A stretch of DNA of 64,000 nt. Source: Acetobacter estunensis. Its GTDB lineage: Bacteria > Pseudomonadota > Alphaproteobacteria > Acetobacterales > Acetobacteraceae. A program made the position numbers and the translations under genes. The notes under the pieces were generated by a model, which saw only the letters and a program-made list of their open reading frames with translations, searched no databases and had not been told where the DNA came from. Shown piece by piece: positions 1-9,503 of this stretch (its first letter is position 1; every line of letters begins with the position of its first letter). The stretch is from assembly GCF_011516945.1 (NCBI RefSeq), contig NZ_WOTH01000001.1, forward strand, positions 186,001-250,000. Reading direction: 5' to 3'.

Positions 1-79
1 AATACTGGTTGATTGCTGTCAGCTCATTGGTGAGCTGGATGTTCAGGTGCTCGATCACCTTGGGATCTTTGACGGCCAT
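1..79 (-). CDS. bfr: Bacterioferritin, N-terminal part (cut by window edge)
   Basis: Reading the minus strand from the ATG at 79 gives MAVKDPKVIEHLNIQLTNEL followed by TAINQYW. This is the well-conserved N-terminal helix of bacterioferritin, the 24-subunit haem-containing iron store that oxidises Fe(II) at a di-iron centre. The Glu in the NELTAINQY stretch is a ferroxidase ligand in the family. An AAGGAA ribosome binding site lies about 6 bases before the ATG. Only 26 residues are in the window, so completeness cannot be judged. The gene diverges from the TadG-like gene at 432. Confidence 0.85.
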   Translation of the reverse strand, partial: MAVKDPKVIEHLNIQLTNELTAINQY

Positions 80-431
80 GACGGCATTTTCCTTCGTGTG
101 GGGAATGTTTCCTGTCCTGTCTCTACGTCAGATTCTGTGACGCATGCAAGAAGAAAATCCTTTATTTCTCAATGTAATAGCAGAAATGACTTGCATTCTC
201 AAGTCGCAGTAAATCTTTGGTGAGACTGTGGTGGGACATGTTCAAGGCAATATTTGGGAATGCTGATATTGCAGGAGGTTTTATCGAAAAAAGTAGGGTA
301 GGTCGGCTGTAGAGAGGAAATTAATCTTTTGCTGATGAAAGAGAAAATTCCACTACCGGCTGATCGCGTTGCCACTGTGAAGGGGCGGATGTGCCGGAAA
401 ACACTTCTTTTTTATAGACTTTCCAAGAGAG
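80..431. other. Divergent intergenic region, bfr / TadG-like gene
   Basis: About 350 bases without a convincing gene. It must hold the bfr promoter on the minus strand and probably the promoter of the gene at 432. At 183-202 there is an imperfect inverted repeat with AATG and CATT half-sites five bases apart, on the bfr side, which loosely resembles Fur-type iron boxes. That link is inference only, based on bfr being iron-regulated in other bacteria. A GCCACTG string at about 370 is not backed by other cobalamin-riboswitch elements. Confidence 0.4.
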
Positions 432-1889
432 GTGCGTTTGCGCCCCCCTGACTTTTCTTCTCTGTATCTCTCCCGTTTTCTTGTTCCCGCCCTGACGAAA
501 TGGTGGATGTGCCGTCGTGGGAGCGTGATGGTGGTCGCCGCACTGTCTGCGCTTCCCGTAATGCTCGGGGTCGCGGCGGCGGTGGATCTGCGCACGGTGG
601 TCAATACCCGCAGCAAATTGCAATCGCTGGCAGATGCCGCCTCTTTGCAGGCGGCGAAGCAGGCCAACAACAGTCTGGCATCAGGCAGCAGCACGACCAC
701 AGACGCCGCGTTGGCCGTCGCCCGTACGACGGCTCAGTCAATGGTTACGGCCAATGCACAGATCAGTGGCCTTTCTTCCGTTCCATCGGTGACTGTCAGC
801 TACACGCCCCAGACAAGTTATTCGGGCAGCGTCACCGTCGCTCTGAGCCAGACGCCACAGTTGTTCTTTTCTGGACTGTTGCCTGCAGGCAATAAGACCG
901 TCTCCGTTCAGTCAACGGCCACCATGGCGCAGGGCAATTCCTATATTCAGGTGTTGTTTCTTGTGGATATTTCCAATTCGATGGGAATTGGCGGCACACC
1001 TTCGGACATCCAGCAATTGGAGAACGGTCCGGGTCAATGCGCCTTTGCCTGTCACGATCCACATGGATACGACGCCATCAGTAATAACTGCGTTCTATCG
1101 AGTTCTGGCCAGTGGCAGGGATCGGGCTGGTATAGTGTCTGGCGTCCTCCCTGCGACATGCGGACCGTGGCAAAGGCATCGGGGATCAGCCTGAAAATCG
1201 ATTATGTCAGTCAGTCCTTGCAGGCGTTCGTTTCTCAGCTTGTCCAATATGCTCAGGATGACCGTAATCACATTACGGTTGGGATCGATACGTTTGGCAC
1301 TGTATTCTCCCGTGTGGTGCTCCCGACCACGGACCTTTCCCAGGCCACGAGCGCTGCAGCCAATGTGGATATCGAAGACGCCACGCCTTTTGCCAATCAG
1401 TATAACAATCCCAACCGGTCTCCCTCGGATTGGGCGGATTACAATGGCGGTTACACGAAAACACAGGCGGCTCTGCAACAGGTAGCCACCGATCTTCAGA
1501 ATGTTGGGGATGGATCCTCATCCTCCAGCATGAAAACCTATATCATCTTCATTTCGGACGGGGCCGAGGAACTCTATTCGGCCAGTGGTAAATGGCATAC
1601 GGCTGTGGACGTGAATTACGGCGCAGCCTGCACAGCACTGAAGAACAAAGGCGTGCGCCTCTTTTCTGTTCTGGTTCCCTATTATCCCATTCCCGGTAAC
1701 ACGCTTTATGACGCGCTGGTGGCACCGTTCGATGGAACGGGCGAAGGCAGCATGCAGTACACCATGCAGACCTGTGCTTCTGCCAGCACCGATTTCATTC
1801 AGGCCGATGACGGCCCCGCCATCAAGCAGGCCCTCTCGTCCGTGTTCGACACGATCATTGCGGACAGCGCCCTTCACCTGACGCACTGA
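432..1889 (+). CDS. TadG-like pilus-associated protein with von Willebrand A domain
   Basis: The N-terminus carries the RRGSV motif followed by a hydrophobic segment ending in AAAVDL (roughly residues 27-52). This is the signature of TadE/TadG-like pseudopilin-type proteins that anchor in the inner membrane and face the periplasm. From about residue 175 a von Willebrand A domain begins with VLFLVDISNSMG, containing the DxSxS metal-binding motif, and continues to a second acidic strand (IIFISDGAEE, near residue 370). The family belongs to Flp/Tad pilus systems, but no other tad gene is visible here. The first start is a GTG at 432; an in-frame ATG at 507, right before RRGSV, is also possible. 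No strong ribosome site separates them. Confidence 0.75.
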   Translation: MRLRPPDFSSLYLSRFLVPALTKWWMCRRGSVMVVAALSALPVMLGVAAAVDLRTVVNTRSKLQSLADAASLQAAKQANNSLASGSSTTTDAALAVARTTAQSMVTANAQISGLSSVPSVTVSYTPQTSYSGSVTVALSQTPQLFFSGLLPAGNKTVSVQSTATMAQGNSYIQVLFLVDISNSMGIGGTPSDIQQLENGPGQCAFACHDPHGYDAISNNCVLSSSGQWQGSGWYSVWRPPCDMRTVAKASGISLKIDYVSQSLQAFVSQLVQYAQDDRNHITVGIDTFGTVFSRVVLPTTDLSQATSAAANVDIEDATPFANQYNNPNRSPSDWADYNGGYTKTQAALQQVATDLQNVGDGSSSSSMKTYIIFISDGAEELYSASGKWHTAVDVNYGAACTALKNKGVRLFSVLVPYYPIPGNTLYDALVAPFDGTGEGSMQYTMQTCASASTDFIQADDGPAIKQALSSVFDTIIADSALHLTH

Positions 1890-1947
1890 GGGCACAGACG
1901 GGTCAGGTGAAGAAGCGCGAACACTCCGTGGACTGGGGCCTGTCTCG

Positions 1948-4113
1948 CTAAAGCGGCAGCGTTTCCAGACGCTCAAGGGCTGAGGCGGTTCCCAACGCAG
2001 CCGCTTTTTCCTTGGGCGTCAGTTTGCGTTCCGCCTCGGTGAGCGAGCGCGCTTCGTCCACTTTCAGGACGCCGACAAGCTGGTCCGGGTCAATCGGGTC
2101 CCCCGGTTTGCGAGGCGGTGGCAGCATGGCGCGGTGGGCGGCCAGCAACGTGGGATCGGAGCGCAGCGCTGCCATGGCTTCTTCCGGCAGATCCGACCCG
2201 GGTGCGGCGATAGCCTGAGCCGCTTCCACCAGAACTTCGGGAGGATGCGTTTCTTCGGGGACCAGCAGCAGTCCTGCGCGACGGAAAGCCTGTCCCACGT
2301 CGCGACTTCCGGTAATGGCCGCCAGTGGAATGGCCAGCACCAACCCGATCAGCACTGGCGTCATCCACAGAAACAGCGAGAACGACACGGCCCATGCACA
2401 GGCGCCGAGGATTACCCCGAAGAGGGTGTAGCGCCAGTATCCGCGCACGATGGTGCTCAGCGGGATGCCGCCGTCATCGCGTCGCTGGGCATTCCAGCCC
2501 GAATCCTGTCCGCTGAGGATCGAGATGACGCCGCTTGTCTGGATCAACATCGCAATCGGCGCGATCAGACCGCCGATGAGGGTTTCCACCAGCACGGAGG
2601 CCGCAGTGCGGATCATGCCGCCGCAGCCCTTGAGGGAGGCGCGATCGAACAGCAGGGCGATATAGGCGAACAGTTTGGGGGCAAGCAGGATCGCCATCGT
2701 GGCGATGAACACGAATTTCGCGCGCACGGGATCGACCTGCGGCCAGTGCGGATAAAGCGTCTTGGTGTCCCCGAAATATTCCGGCCGCACGAAGTGCGCC
2801 TGGAGCGAGATCAGGATGCCCACCAGCAGAAAGATCAGCCACAGGGGCGATGTGAGATAGGCCGAGATGCCCACGATCATGTGCATCCGACTGACCCAGC
2901 TCAGCCCTTTGGTGGGCAGCACCTTGTAGTGCTGGAGATTGCCCTGACACCAGCGGCGGTCACGGATCGCCACATCGGTGAGGGAGGGGGGGCTTTCCTC
3001 GTATGAACCCGACAGGGCAGGAACCATGTGAATGGCCCAGCCGCCGCGTCGCATCAGCGCGGCCTCCACAAAGTCGTGGCTGAGGATATGGCCGCCGAAA
3101 GGCTTGCGGCCCGGAAGCGCCGGAAGCCCCGCCTGTTCGGCGAAGGCGGCGGTACGGATGACGGCGTTGTGGCCCCAGTAATTGCTGCTGGCCCCATGCC
3201 ACCATGCAATACCATGGGCGATCAGCGGCCCATACACACGTCCTGCGAACTGCTGCATACGGGCAAACAGCGTCGTGCCGCCCGTGATGACCGGCAATGT
3301 CTGGATCAGCCCCACGCCGGGATTGCGTTCCATGGCAGCAGTAATGCGCACCAGCGTGCGGCCATCCATCACGGAGTCCGCGTCCAGCGTGACCATCAGC
3401 GGATAGGTCGCGCCGAAGCGACGGACCCATTCGCCGATGTTGCCGGCCTTGCGTTCCGTGTTCTTGGGGCGGCGACGATAGAAGATGTGCGCCGCATCGT
3501 TCGTGTCGTGGCGCAGTTTGAGGAACGCGGCTTCTTCCGCCACCCAGACATCGGGGTTGGTGGTGTCGGAAAGAATGAAGATATCGAACCGATCCGCCTG
3601 TCCCGTCTCACGCAGGCTGTCGTGGATCGCGCGCAATCCCGCCATAACCCGGTGCGGGTCTTCGTTGTAGGTGGGCATCAGAAGGGCGGTGCGGGTGTTC
3701 AGGGACGGCAGGGGGCCATCCTTTGTGATGCCAAGGCCGAGGCCGCCCCCGGTGAGAAGCGACCAGAATCCGCCCAGCGCGGAGGTGAAAGACAGCGCGA
3801 TCCAGAAGAAGAGCAGGACGAACAGCACTTCCATGATGACGCCCAGCACGGATGCGCCGTTGGCGTCGAGCACGAGATGCGTCTGCCACGCGCCATAGGC
3901 CGTGAGCGCCAGCGCTGGGCCGATGACGGCAAAGCGGCGGAGCGCGATCAGCTTCGGCTCGGTGGATGGCGTGGCGTCACGTCCATGCCGATCGGGTGCC
4001 GCGTGCAGATCCTGCACGTCCATGCGCAGGGGGGCATCGGGCGGCAGGGCGCGGAAAACGCCAGTCGCCGCCTGCGGAGGAACGGAGGTCACGGTGTCCA
4101 ACGATACATCCAT
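1948..4113 (-). CDS. mdoH: Glucans biosynthesis glucosyltransferase H (OpgH/MdoH)
   Basis: Inner-membrane GT2 enzyme that makes the beta-1,2 backbone of osmoregulated periplasmic glucans from UDP-glucose. At 721 residues it is somewhat shorter than the E. coli protein (about 850). The cytoplasmic domain shows LLMPTYNEDPHRV, the acidic motifs SDTTNPD and DADSVM, and the RRWCQGN acceptor motif. Hydrophobic segments lie on both sides of that domain and near residues 410-590. The start overlaps the end of opgG by 25 bases, so the two are one operon read from the minus strand. The short C-terminal tail has no obvious extra domain. The gene converges with the TadG-like gene, 58 bases away. Confidence 0.95.
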   Translation of the reverse strand: MDVSLDTVTSVPPQAATGVFRALPPDAPLRMDVQDLHAAPDRHGRDATPSTEPKLIALRRFAVIGPALALTAYGAWQTHLVLDANGASVLGVIMEVLFVLLFFWIALSFTSALGGFWSLLTGGGLGLGITKDGPLPSLNTRTALLMPTYNEDPHRVMAGLRAIHDSLRETGQADRFDIFILSDTTNPDVWVAEEAAFLKLRHDTNDAAHIFYRRRPKNTERKAGNIGEWVRRFGATYPLMVTLDADSVMDGRTLVRITAAMERNPGVGLIQTLPVITGGTTLFARMQQFAGRVYGPLIAHGIAWWHGASSNYWGHNAVIRTAAFAEQAGLPALPGRKPFGGHILSHDFVEAALMRRGGWAIHMVPALSGSYEESPPSLTDVAIRDRRWCQGNLQHYKVLPTKGLSWVSRMHMIVGISAYLTSPLWLIFLLVGILISLQAHFVRPEYFGDTKTLYPHWPQVDPVRAKFVFIATMAILLAPKLFAYIALLFDRASLKGCGGMIRTAASVLVETLIGGLIAPIAMLIQTSGVISILSGQDSGWNAQRRDDGGIPLSTIVRGYWRYTLFGVILGACAWAVSFSLFLWMTPVLIGLVLAIPLAAITGSRDVGQAFRRAGLLLVPEETHPPEVLVEAAQAIAAPGSDLPEEAMAALRSDPTLLAAHRAMLPPPRKPGDPIDPDQLVGVLKVDEARSLTEAERKLTPKEKAAALGTASALERLETLPL

Positions 4114-5693
4114 TGTTCCGAAACGGGTCCCTGTTCATCGGCAAGCACGACGCTCATTTCGGCCAACTTGGCGTCACCGGGATAGAACTCGAACGTCGTG
4201 CGCCAGCCGTTGATGTTGGGATTGGGTTCCACCACCACATTTCGGATGGTTCCTGCGGACGTATTGGGAATGAGGTGGAACTTCGCGTCCTGTCCCTTGT
4301 CGGCCACCGGGCCGCCGGTGAAGTCGATGGCAAAGAACCGGCCGTCCTTGTGGTCCGTCACGGCGCCCTCACGGGTTGCGCCGATACGGGCGAGATCGGT
4401 CGGGAACGGCACGTCCCAGCCCCAATACATGCGGTAGGTGTAGGTGTATTCGTGCCCGGCCTGCAGTGGTTCCTTGGGCCGCCAGAACGAGACGATATTG
4501 TCGTTCACCTCGTTGGGGGTGGGGATTTCCACGAGATCGACCGCGCCCGCGCCCCAGTCCCCGATCGGTTCGATCCACAGGGAGGGGCGCTTTTCGTAGT
4601 CGAGAGCCAGATCTTCGAAATCGTGGAAGGACCGACGACGCTGCATCAGGCCGAAACCGCGTGGGGAGATGTCGGTGAAGGCTGAGAACTGAAGATCCAG
4701 CGGATTGCGCAGCGGGCGGTAAAGCTGGAGGTCCGAGCCGGTCCAGATCTGGAGCGCCTCGCTGTCATGGGCCGCCGGTCGCCAGTCGTCGATGTGGTTG
4801 CGGTCGTTGGCATCGAAATAGAACATGCCCGTCAGGGGGGCGATGCCGGACTGCTCGATTTTCACGCGCGGAAAGAGGGCTGACTGCACATCGAAGATGG
4901 TGGTGTCGCCCGGACGGATGGTGAAGCGGAACGCACCCGCAAGGGAGGGACTGTCGAGCAGCGCATGAATGACGATCGAGTCCACGCCCGGCTGCGGTTT
5001 TTCCAGCCAGAAGGCGCGGAACAGCGCAAACTCCTCGCCCTTCGGATCGCCCGTGCCATCGGCGAAGCCGCGCGCGGACAGGCCGTAATTCTGCCCCTTG
5101 GCGACGGCGCGGAAATAGGAGGCGCCGAGAAAGACCGCGCACTCCTCCATCACGCCCGGCGTGTTGATGGCGTAGCGTAGCCGCAGGCCGGCGAAACCGA
5201 GATCATCGGTTACGCGGAGCATCGGATCGCCGAAATTGAAGAGATCGGGAGTGTAGGGCACGGCGGTCGATTTGCCGTCCACGACTTCATGAATCGCTAT
5301 GCGTGGGCGGTAGAGGAAGCCGCGATGGAAGAACTCCACGTCAAAGGCGAGATTCTGTCCGTGCCACAGGGCCTGATCCGGACGGTATTCGATGGAGCGG
5401 AACTGATCGAAATTCAGATTGTCGAGCGCCTTGGGCAGCGACTGCTCGGGCGCGCTGTAAGGCTTTGCAGCCAGTTCGCGCGCCATGCGGGTAACGGTTT
5501 CGTGATCGAACGGCACGGAGGCGGGTACTATGGGAGCGCTCTCGGCGGCACGAGCGGAGGAAGCAAGGAAGTCCGTTGCAAGAGCGGCAAAGGCGGCGCC
5601 ACTGCCCGCACGCAGGAGGTCGCGGCGGAAGACTGGGGGTGTCACGCTTCGTGTTCTCCCGACTCTGTTCTTGGAAAAAGGGTCATGCGGCAT
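4089..5693 (-). CDS. mdoG: Glucan biosynthesis protein OpgG/OpgD family (Tat-exported)
   Basis: Periplasmic partner of OpgH, needed to process or branch osmoregulated periplasmic glucans; 534 residues is normal for the family. The N-terminus has a twin-arginine signal, FRRDLLRAGSGAAFAALA, ending near SSARAAES (about residue 50). Tat export is typical of OpgD, while E. coli OpgG uses Sec, so this could be named opgD as well. Family motifs visible include VARLAGKPY-like MARELAAKPYSAP, YRPDQALWHG and the beta-sandwich C-terminus ending EQWMYRW. It is the first gene of a two-gene operon with mdoH, overlapping it by 25 bases. Confidence 0.93.
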   Translation of the reverse strand: MPHDPFSKNRVGRTRSVTPPVFRRDLLRAGSGAAFAALATDFLASSARAAESAPIVPASVPFDHETVTRMARELAAKPYSAPEQSLPKALDNLNFDQFRSIEYRPDQALWHGQNLAFDVEFFHRGFLYRPRIAIHEVVDGKSTAVPYTPDLFNFGDPMLRVTDDLGFAGLRLRYAINTPGVMEECAVFLGASYFRAVAKGQNYGLSARGFADGTGDPKGEEFALFRAFWLEKPQPGVDSIVIHALLDSPSLAGAFRFTIRPGDTTIFDVQSALFPRVKIEQSGIAPLTGMFYFDANDRNHIDDWRPAAHDSEALQIWTGSDLQLYRPLRNPLDLQFSAFTDISPRGFGLMQRRRSFHDFEDLALDYEKRPSLWIEPIGDWGAGAVDLVEIPTPNEVNDNIVSFWRPKEPLQAGHEYTYTYRMYWGWDVPFPTDLARIGATREGAVTDHKDGRFFAIDFTGGPVADKGQDAKFHLIPNTSAGTIRNVVVEPNPNINGWRTTFEFYPGDAKLAEMSVVLADEQGPVSEQWMYRWTP

Positions 5694-5698
5694 CGTGG

Positions 5699-6058
5699 TC
5701 AGGATGCTGCGTCATTTTCAGGGCGGAGCAGGCTCGCCAGTTCGTCCAGTGGCGCGCGGGCGCCTGCGCGGGCGTCATGCTCCGCCTGTCGGTAACAGCG
5801 GATCACGGTCTTGCCCGTTTCGGTCAGACGCGCGCCGCCGCCGCCGCCGGGCCGGGTTTCCACCACTGGTGTGTGGAACTGGCTGTTCAGCGCATCAATC
5901 AGCAGCCACGCCCGACGATAGGACATGCCCATGGCACGCCCGGCGGCGGAAATGGAGCCGCTTTCCGCCAACTGTTCGAGCAGGCGAATCTTGCCATGTC
6001 CCAATGCCGGATGGCCGTCCACATCCATACGCAGGGTGAGACGTATCTCAGCCGACAT
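5699..6058 (-). CDS. ModE-type winged helix regulator, DNA-binding domain only
   Basis: A 119-residue protein matching the N-terminal LysR-like winged helix of ModE: GHGKIRLLEQLAESGSISAA followed by GRAMGMSYRRAWLLIDALN and a Gly-rich wing (RPGGGGGARLTETG). The C-terminal molybdate-binding domains of full ModE are absent, as in many alphaproteobacterial stand-alone versions. The start at 6058 is preferred because GGGGGA lies 4-5 bases upstream; a longer form could start at the ATG at 6091. It lies 5 bases upstream of opgG on the same strand. No molybdate transporter is nearby, so its effector is unknown and it might act on the opg genes. Confidence 0.8.
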   Translation of the reverse strand: MSAEIRLTLRMDVDGHPALGHGKIRLLEQLAESGSISAAGRAMGMSYRRAWLLIDALNSQFHTPVVETRPGGGGGARLTETGKTVIRCYRQAEHDARAGARAPLDELASLLRPENDAAS

Positions 6059-6118
6059 CACGATCCCCCATTGTTTTGCTGCCCCGTCCATCTGCGCATA
6101 ACATCGTGAGGTGGGAGG

Positions 6119-7681
6119 TCAATGGTCGCCATCCAGCGGGAAGGGAACCCAGCGAAGACCGTCCATGTCGTGGACCAGAAGCAGCACGGAGTGGCGTTTG
6201 TCTTTGCGCGCCGCCTCGATACCCTGCCGCAATTGAGCGGGCGTGCTCACGGGTGTCTGCTGTACTTCGGTGATGACATCGCCGGGCTTGAGGCCACGAT
6301 CCATGGCGGGACCGCCTTCGGCCACGTCCGTGATGACCACGCCTTTCTGATCTTCCGACAGGCGGAACTTGCGGCGTGTTGCGTCCGTGATGGAACTGGC
6401 GCGGAATCCGAACGGCCCGAGATCGACGGATTTTTCAGCAGGACCGGCATCCGGGTGCGCGGGTTTGCTTGTCTGTGCCTCATCCTTGGGCTCGGGGAGC
6501 GCGCCGATGGTAATGGGCACATCAATGGTCTTGCCCTTGCGCCAGACACTCAGATGCGCCTGCGCTCCCACCGGGAGATCCGCGATCAGGCGGGGCAGTG
6601 CGCGGCCTTCGATCGGCTTGCCGTCGAGTTGCTGGATGACGTCACCCGTTGCGAGTTGAGCCTGCGCTGCCGGGCCCTTGGGCTCCACGCCCGCGACCAG
6701 AGCGCCCTTGGCGGGTTTCAGCCCTAGCCCATCGGCGATTTCCGCCGTGACAGCCTGAATTCGCACGCCGATCCATCCGCGTGAGACGTGGCCGGTCTTG
6801 CGAAGCTGCTCAAGAACACGCCGGGCCTCATTGGAGGGGATGGCGAAGCCGATGCCGACCGAGCCGCCCGAGGGCGAGTAAATGGCAGTGTTCACGCCAA
6901 TGACCGCGCCGTGCATGTCGAACAGCGGGCCGCCGGAGTTGCCCTTGTTGATGGGGGCGTCCGTCTGGATGAAATCGTCATACGGTCCTTGGTCGATATT
7001 GCGCCCGCGCGAGGACACGATGCCCGCCGTGACGGTGCCGGAAAGACCGAACGGGTTGCCGATGGCCAGCACCCAGTTGCCCACACGGGCCGTGTCGCTG
7101 TCACCGAATGCAACGAAGGGAAGCGGCTTGGGCGCGCTGACCTTGAGCAGGGCGAGATCGGTGCGGTCATCGTGACCGATGACCTTGGCCGGCAGGGTGG
7201 TGTTGTCCTGCAGGGTGACGGTGACGCGGTCGGCATGGCGGATGACGTGGTTATTGGTCACCACGTAGCCCTCGGGGTCGATGATGAAGCCCGAACCCAG
7301 CGCCTGCATCCGGCGGGGCGGCGCGTTGGGGGCAGTTTTGCGGTTCATGAAGTCGTGGAAGAACTTCTCGAACGGAGAACCGGGTGGGAACTGCGGTACC
7401 TGCGGGGTCTGTCCGCCTTCGTCCTCATCCTCGTCTTCATCGGAGTCGCCCTTGAGCGTCTGCTGGGTGGAGACGTTGACAACGGCGGGCAGAAGCCGGT
7501 CCGCAAGGTCGGCAAAGCTGTCGGGCACCCCCTGCGCGTTGGTGGAGATCGATGGCATGGGAGCCGTCGCGGGCGGTGCCTGTGGCTCGGCGCATGCTGG
7601 CGAGAGCATGGTGCCGACACATAATGCGCAGGCAAGGCCGAGGGAGAGAAAGAGCGGACGGGAAGGGCCGGAAACGCGCAT
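6119..7681 (-). CDS. degP: HtrA/DegP-type periplasmic serine protease
   Basis: Envelope quality-control protease of the Do family. A signal peptide covers about residues 1-32. The trypsin-like domain shows the full triad: His145 in VVTNNHVI, Asp175 in RTDLALLK and Ser249 in NKGNSGGPL. Two PDZ domains follow, around residues 280-370 and 410-505. An unusual acidic stretch (DSDEDEDEDE, about residues 79-88) lies in the LA-loop region before the protease core. The ATG at 7681 is preferred to the TTG two codons upstream. It diverges from lysK across about 140 bases. Confidence 0.93.
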   Translation of the reverse strand: MRVSGPSRPLFLSLGLACALCVGTMLSPACAEPQAPPATAPMPSISTNAQGVPDSFADLADRLLPAVVNVSTQQTLKGDSDEDEDEDEGGQTPQVPQFPPGSPFEKFFHDFMNRKTAPNAPPRRMQALGSGFIIDPEGYVVTNNHVIRHADRVTVTLQDNTTLPAKVIGHDDRTDLALLKVSAPKPLPFVAFGDSDTARVGNWVLAIGNPFGLSGTVTAGIVSSRGRNIDQGPYDDFIQTDAPINKGNSGGPLFDMHGAVIGVNTAIYSPSGGSVGIGFAIPSNEARRVLEQLRKTGHVSRGWIGVRIQAVTAEIADGLGLKPAKGALVAGVEPKGPAAQAQLATGDVIQQLDGKPIEGRALPRLIADLPVGAQAHLSVWRKGKTIDVPITIGALPEPKDEAQTSKPAHPDAGPAEKSVDLGPFGFRASSITDATRRKFRLSEDQKGVVITDVAEGGPAMDRGLKPGDVITEVQQTPVSTPAQLRQGIEAARKDKRHSVLLLVHDMDGLRWVPFPLDGDH

Positions 7682-7825
7682 GAACAATGGGGCTTTTCAG
7701 TCTGGAGCGGCGAGTCGTTCTCTCACCCATAGCTCACCCGTTCGTGCCGTTACAGTCCGGCGGTGTATGTAACAGCGCGTGATTTGCATTGACCGGACGC
7801 GCGCGTCTTCCTAGCTTCCGCCACC

Positions 7826-9481
7826 ATGTCCGAGAACAGTGCCAATTCCGCAGTCCGTTCCCTCCTTCCGGCCGGTAGTGCGCCCAAGGCGTGGCCGTTC
7901 GAGGAAGCCCGAAAACTTGCCGAGCATGTGGCGAAAAAGGGCGACGAGCGCCCGGCGCTGCTGGAGACGGGATATGGCCCCTCCGGCCTGCCGCATATCG
8001 GCACCTTCGGAGAAGTGGCGCGCACGAGCTGGGTGCGTCAGGCTTACACCGCGCTGACGGGACGTCCCTCGCGCCTGCTGGCCTTCTCGGATGATATGGA
8101 CGCGCTGCGCAAGGTGCCGGACAACGTGCCGAACCGCGAGATGCTGGAGCAGTTCATCGGCAAGCCCTTGACGCGCGTGCCCGATCCGTTCGGCAAGTAT
8201 GACTCCTTTGCCGCCCACAACAACGCGCGCCTGCGTTCTTTCCTCGATGGCTTCGGCTTCGAGTACGAGTTTGCGTCTTCCACCGAATATTACACGTCGG
8301 GTCGCTTCGACGCGGCGCTCAAGCGCGTGTTGGAGGTGCATGACGAGATCGTGGCCGTGATCCTGCCCACGCTCGGCGCGGAGCGGCGTGAGACCTACTC
8401 CCCGGTGCTGCCCATTCACCCCGAGACCGGCAATGTCATGCAGGTGCGCATGGACAAGGTGGACCCGGTGGCGGGCACGGTGTCGTGGACCGATGAAAAC
8501 GGCAAACGCTTCGAGACGCCGGTGACGGGCGGCGCTGCCAAGATGCAGTGGAAGGCCGATTGGGCCATGCGTTGGTACGCGCTGGGCGTGGATTATGAAA
8601 TGTCGGGCAAGGATCTGATCGACAGCGTGCGTCTGTCGGGCAAGATCTGCCGCATTCTCGGCTCCGCTCCCCCGGCAGGCCTGACCTACGAGCTGTTCCT
8701 CGATGAGCACGGACAGAAGATTTCCAAGTCCAAAGGTAACGGTCTGTCCGTTGAGGAGTGGCTGCGTTACGCCCCACCCGAGAGCCTTGGGCAGTTCATG
8801 TTCAATCAGCCGCAGCGGGCCAAGCGCCTGTTCTTTGACGTGATTCCGAAAGCGGCGGACGAATATCTCGCACATGCGGACAAGGCGGCAGCCCTTCAGG
8901 CGCGCGTGTCCACGGGCGCGGAAGACGCGACGCTGGATGCGGATCGTCTTGCTCTGTGCGCCAATCCGGCGTGGTTCATCCATGGTGGCCACATTCCCGA
9001 TCATGCGGGCAGTCCGCTGTCGTTCGCCATGCTGCTCAACCTCGCCAGCGTGGCGAATGCCGAGACGCCGGACGTGTTGTGGGGCTTCATCCATCGCTAC
9101 GATGCGAATGTCTCGCCCGAGACGCATCCGATGCTCGCCACGTTGGTGGAACGCGCCATCACCTTCTATGCGGATTTCGTGCGCCCGGCGAAAAGCTATC
9201 GTCTGCCGGACGAGAAGGAACATGCGGCCCTCGTCGATCTGGCCAACTCGCTGCGGATGTATGAGGACGAGGCTCCGGACGCGGAGACACTTCAGAATCT
9301 TGTCTTCGAGATTGGCAAACGTCACCAGTTCGAGCCGCTGCGGAGTTGGTTCACCTGTCTGTACGAAGTGCTTCTGGGGCAAAGCGAAGGGCCGCGTTTC
9401 GGTGGGTTCATCGCGCTTTATGGCGTGCGCGGCACCATTGCGCTGATCGAGGCCGCGCTGGTGCGGAGCGCCGAGGCCTGA
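7826..9481 (+). CDS. lysS: Lysyl-tRNA synthetase, class I
   Basis: Charges tRNA-Lys with lysine. This is the class I enzyme (LysK type, 551 residues) found in archaea and alphaproteobacteria, unrelated to the class II LysRS of E. coli. The Rossmann-fold HIGH-like motif is PSGLPHIGTFGE (near residue 55) and the KMSKS loop is KISKSKGN (near residue 300). The C-terminal half is the all-helical anticodon-binding part. The next gene, 22 bases downstream on the same strand, is an MprF-like protein; MprF enzymes use Lys-tRNA as donor, so the order is suggestive. Confidence 0.95.
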   Translation: MSENSANSAVRSLLPAGSAPKAWPFEEARKLAEHVAKKGDERPALLETGYGPSGLPHIGTFGEVARTSWVRQAYTALTGRPSRLLAFSDDMDALRKVPDNVPNREMLEQFIGKPLTRVPDPFGKYDSFAAHNNARLRSFLDGFGFEYEFASSTEYYTSGRFDAALKRVLEVHDEIVAVILPTLGAERRETYSPVLPIHPETGNVMQVRMDKVDPVAGTVSWTDENGKRFETPVTGGAAKMQWKADWAMRWYALGVDYEMSGKDLIDSVRLSGKICRILGSAPPAGLTYELFLDEHGQKISKSKGNGLSVEEWLRYAPPESLGQFMFNQPQRAKRLFFDVIPKAADEYLAHADKAAALQARVSTGAEDATLDADRLALCANPAWFIHGGHIPDHAGSPLSFAMLLNLASVANAETPDVLWGFIHRYDANVSPETHPMLATLVERAITFYADFVRPAKSYRLPDEKEHAALVDLANSLRMYEDEAPDAETLQNLVFEIGKRHQFEPLRSWFTCLYEVLLGQSEGPRFGGFIALYGVRGTIALIEAALVRSAEA

Positions 9482-9503
9482 GCGTCGGTGCGGAGACGGT
9501 CCG

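Noticed and set aside
366-380. GCCACTGTG string resembling the B12 box of a cobalamin riboswitch
   Set aside because: No other conserved riboswitch elements are nearby, and the downstream gene is not B12-related.
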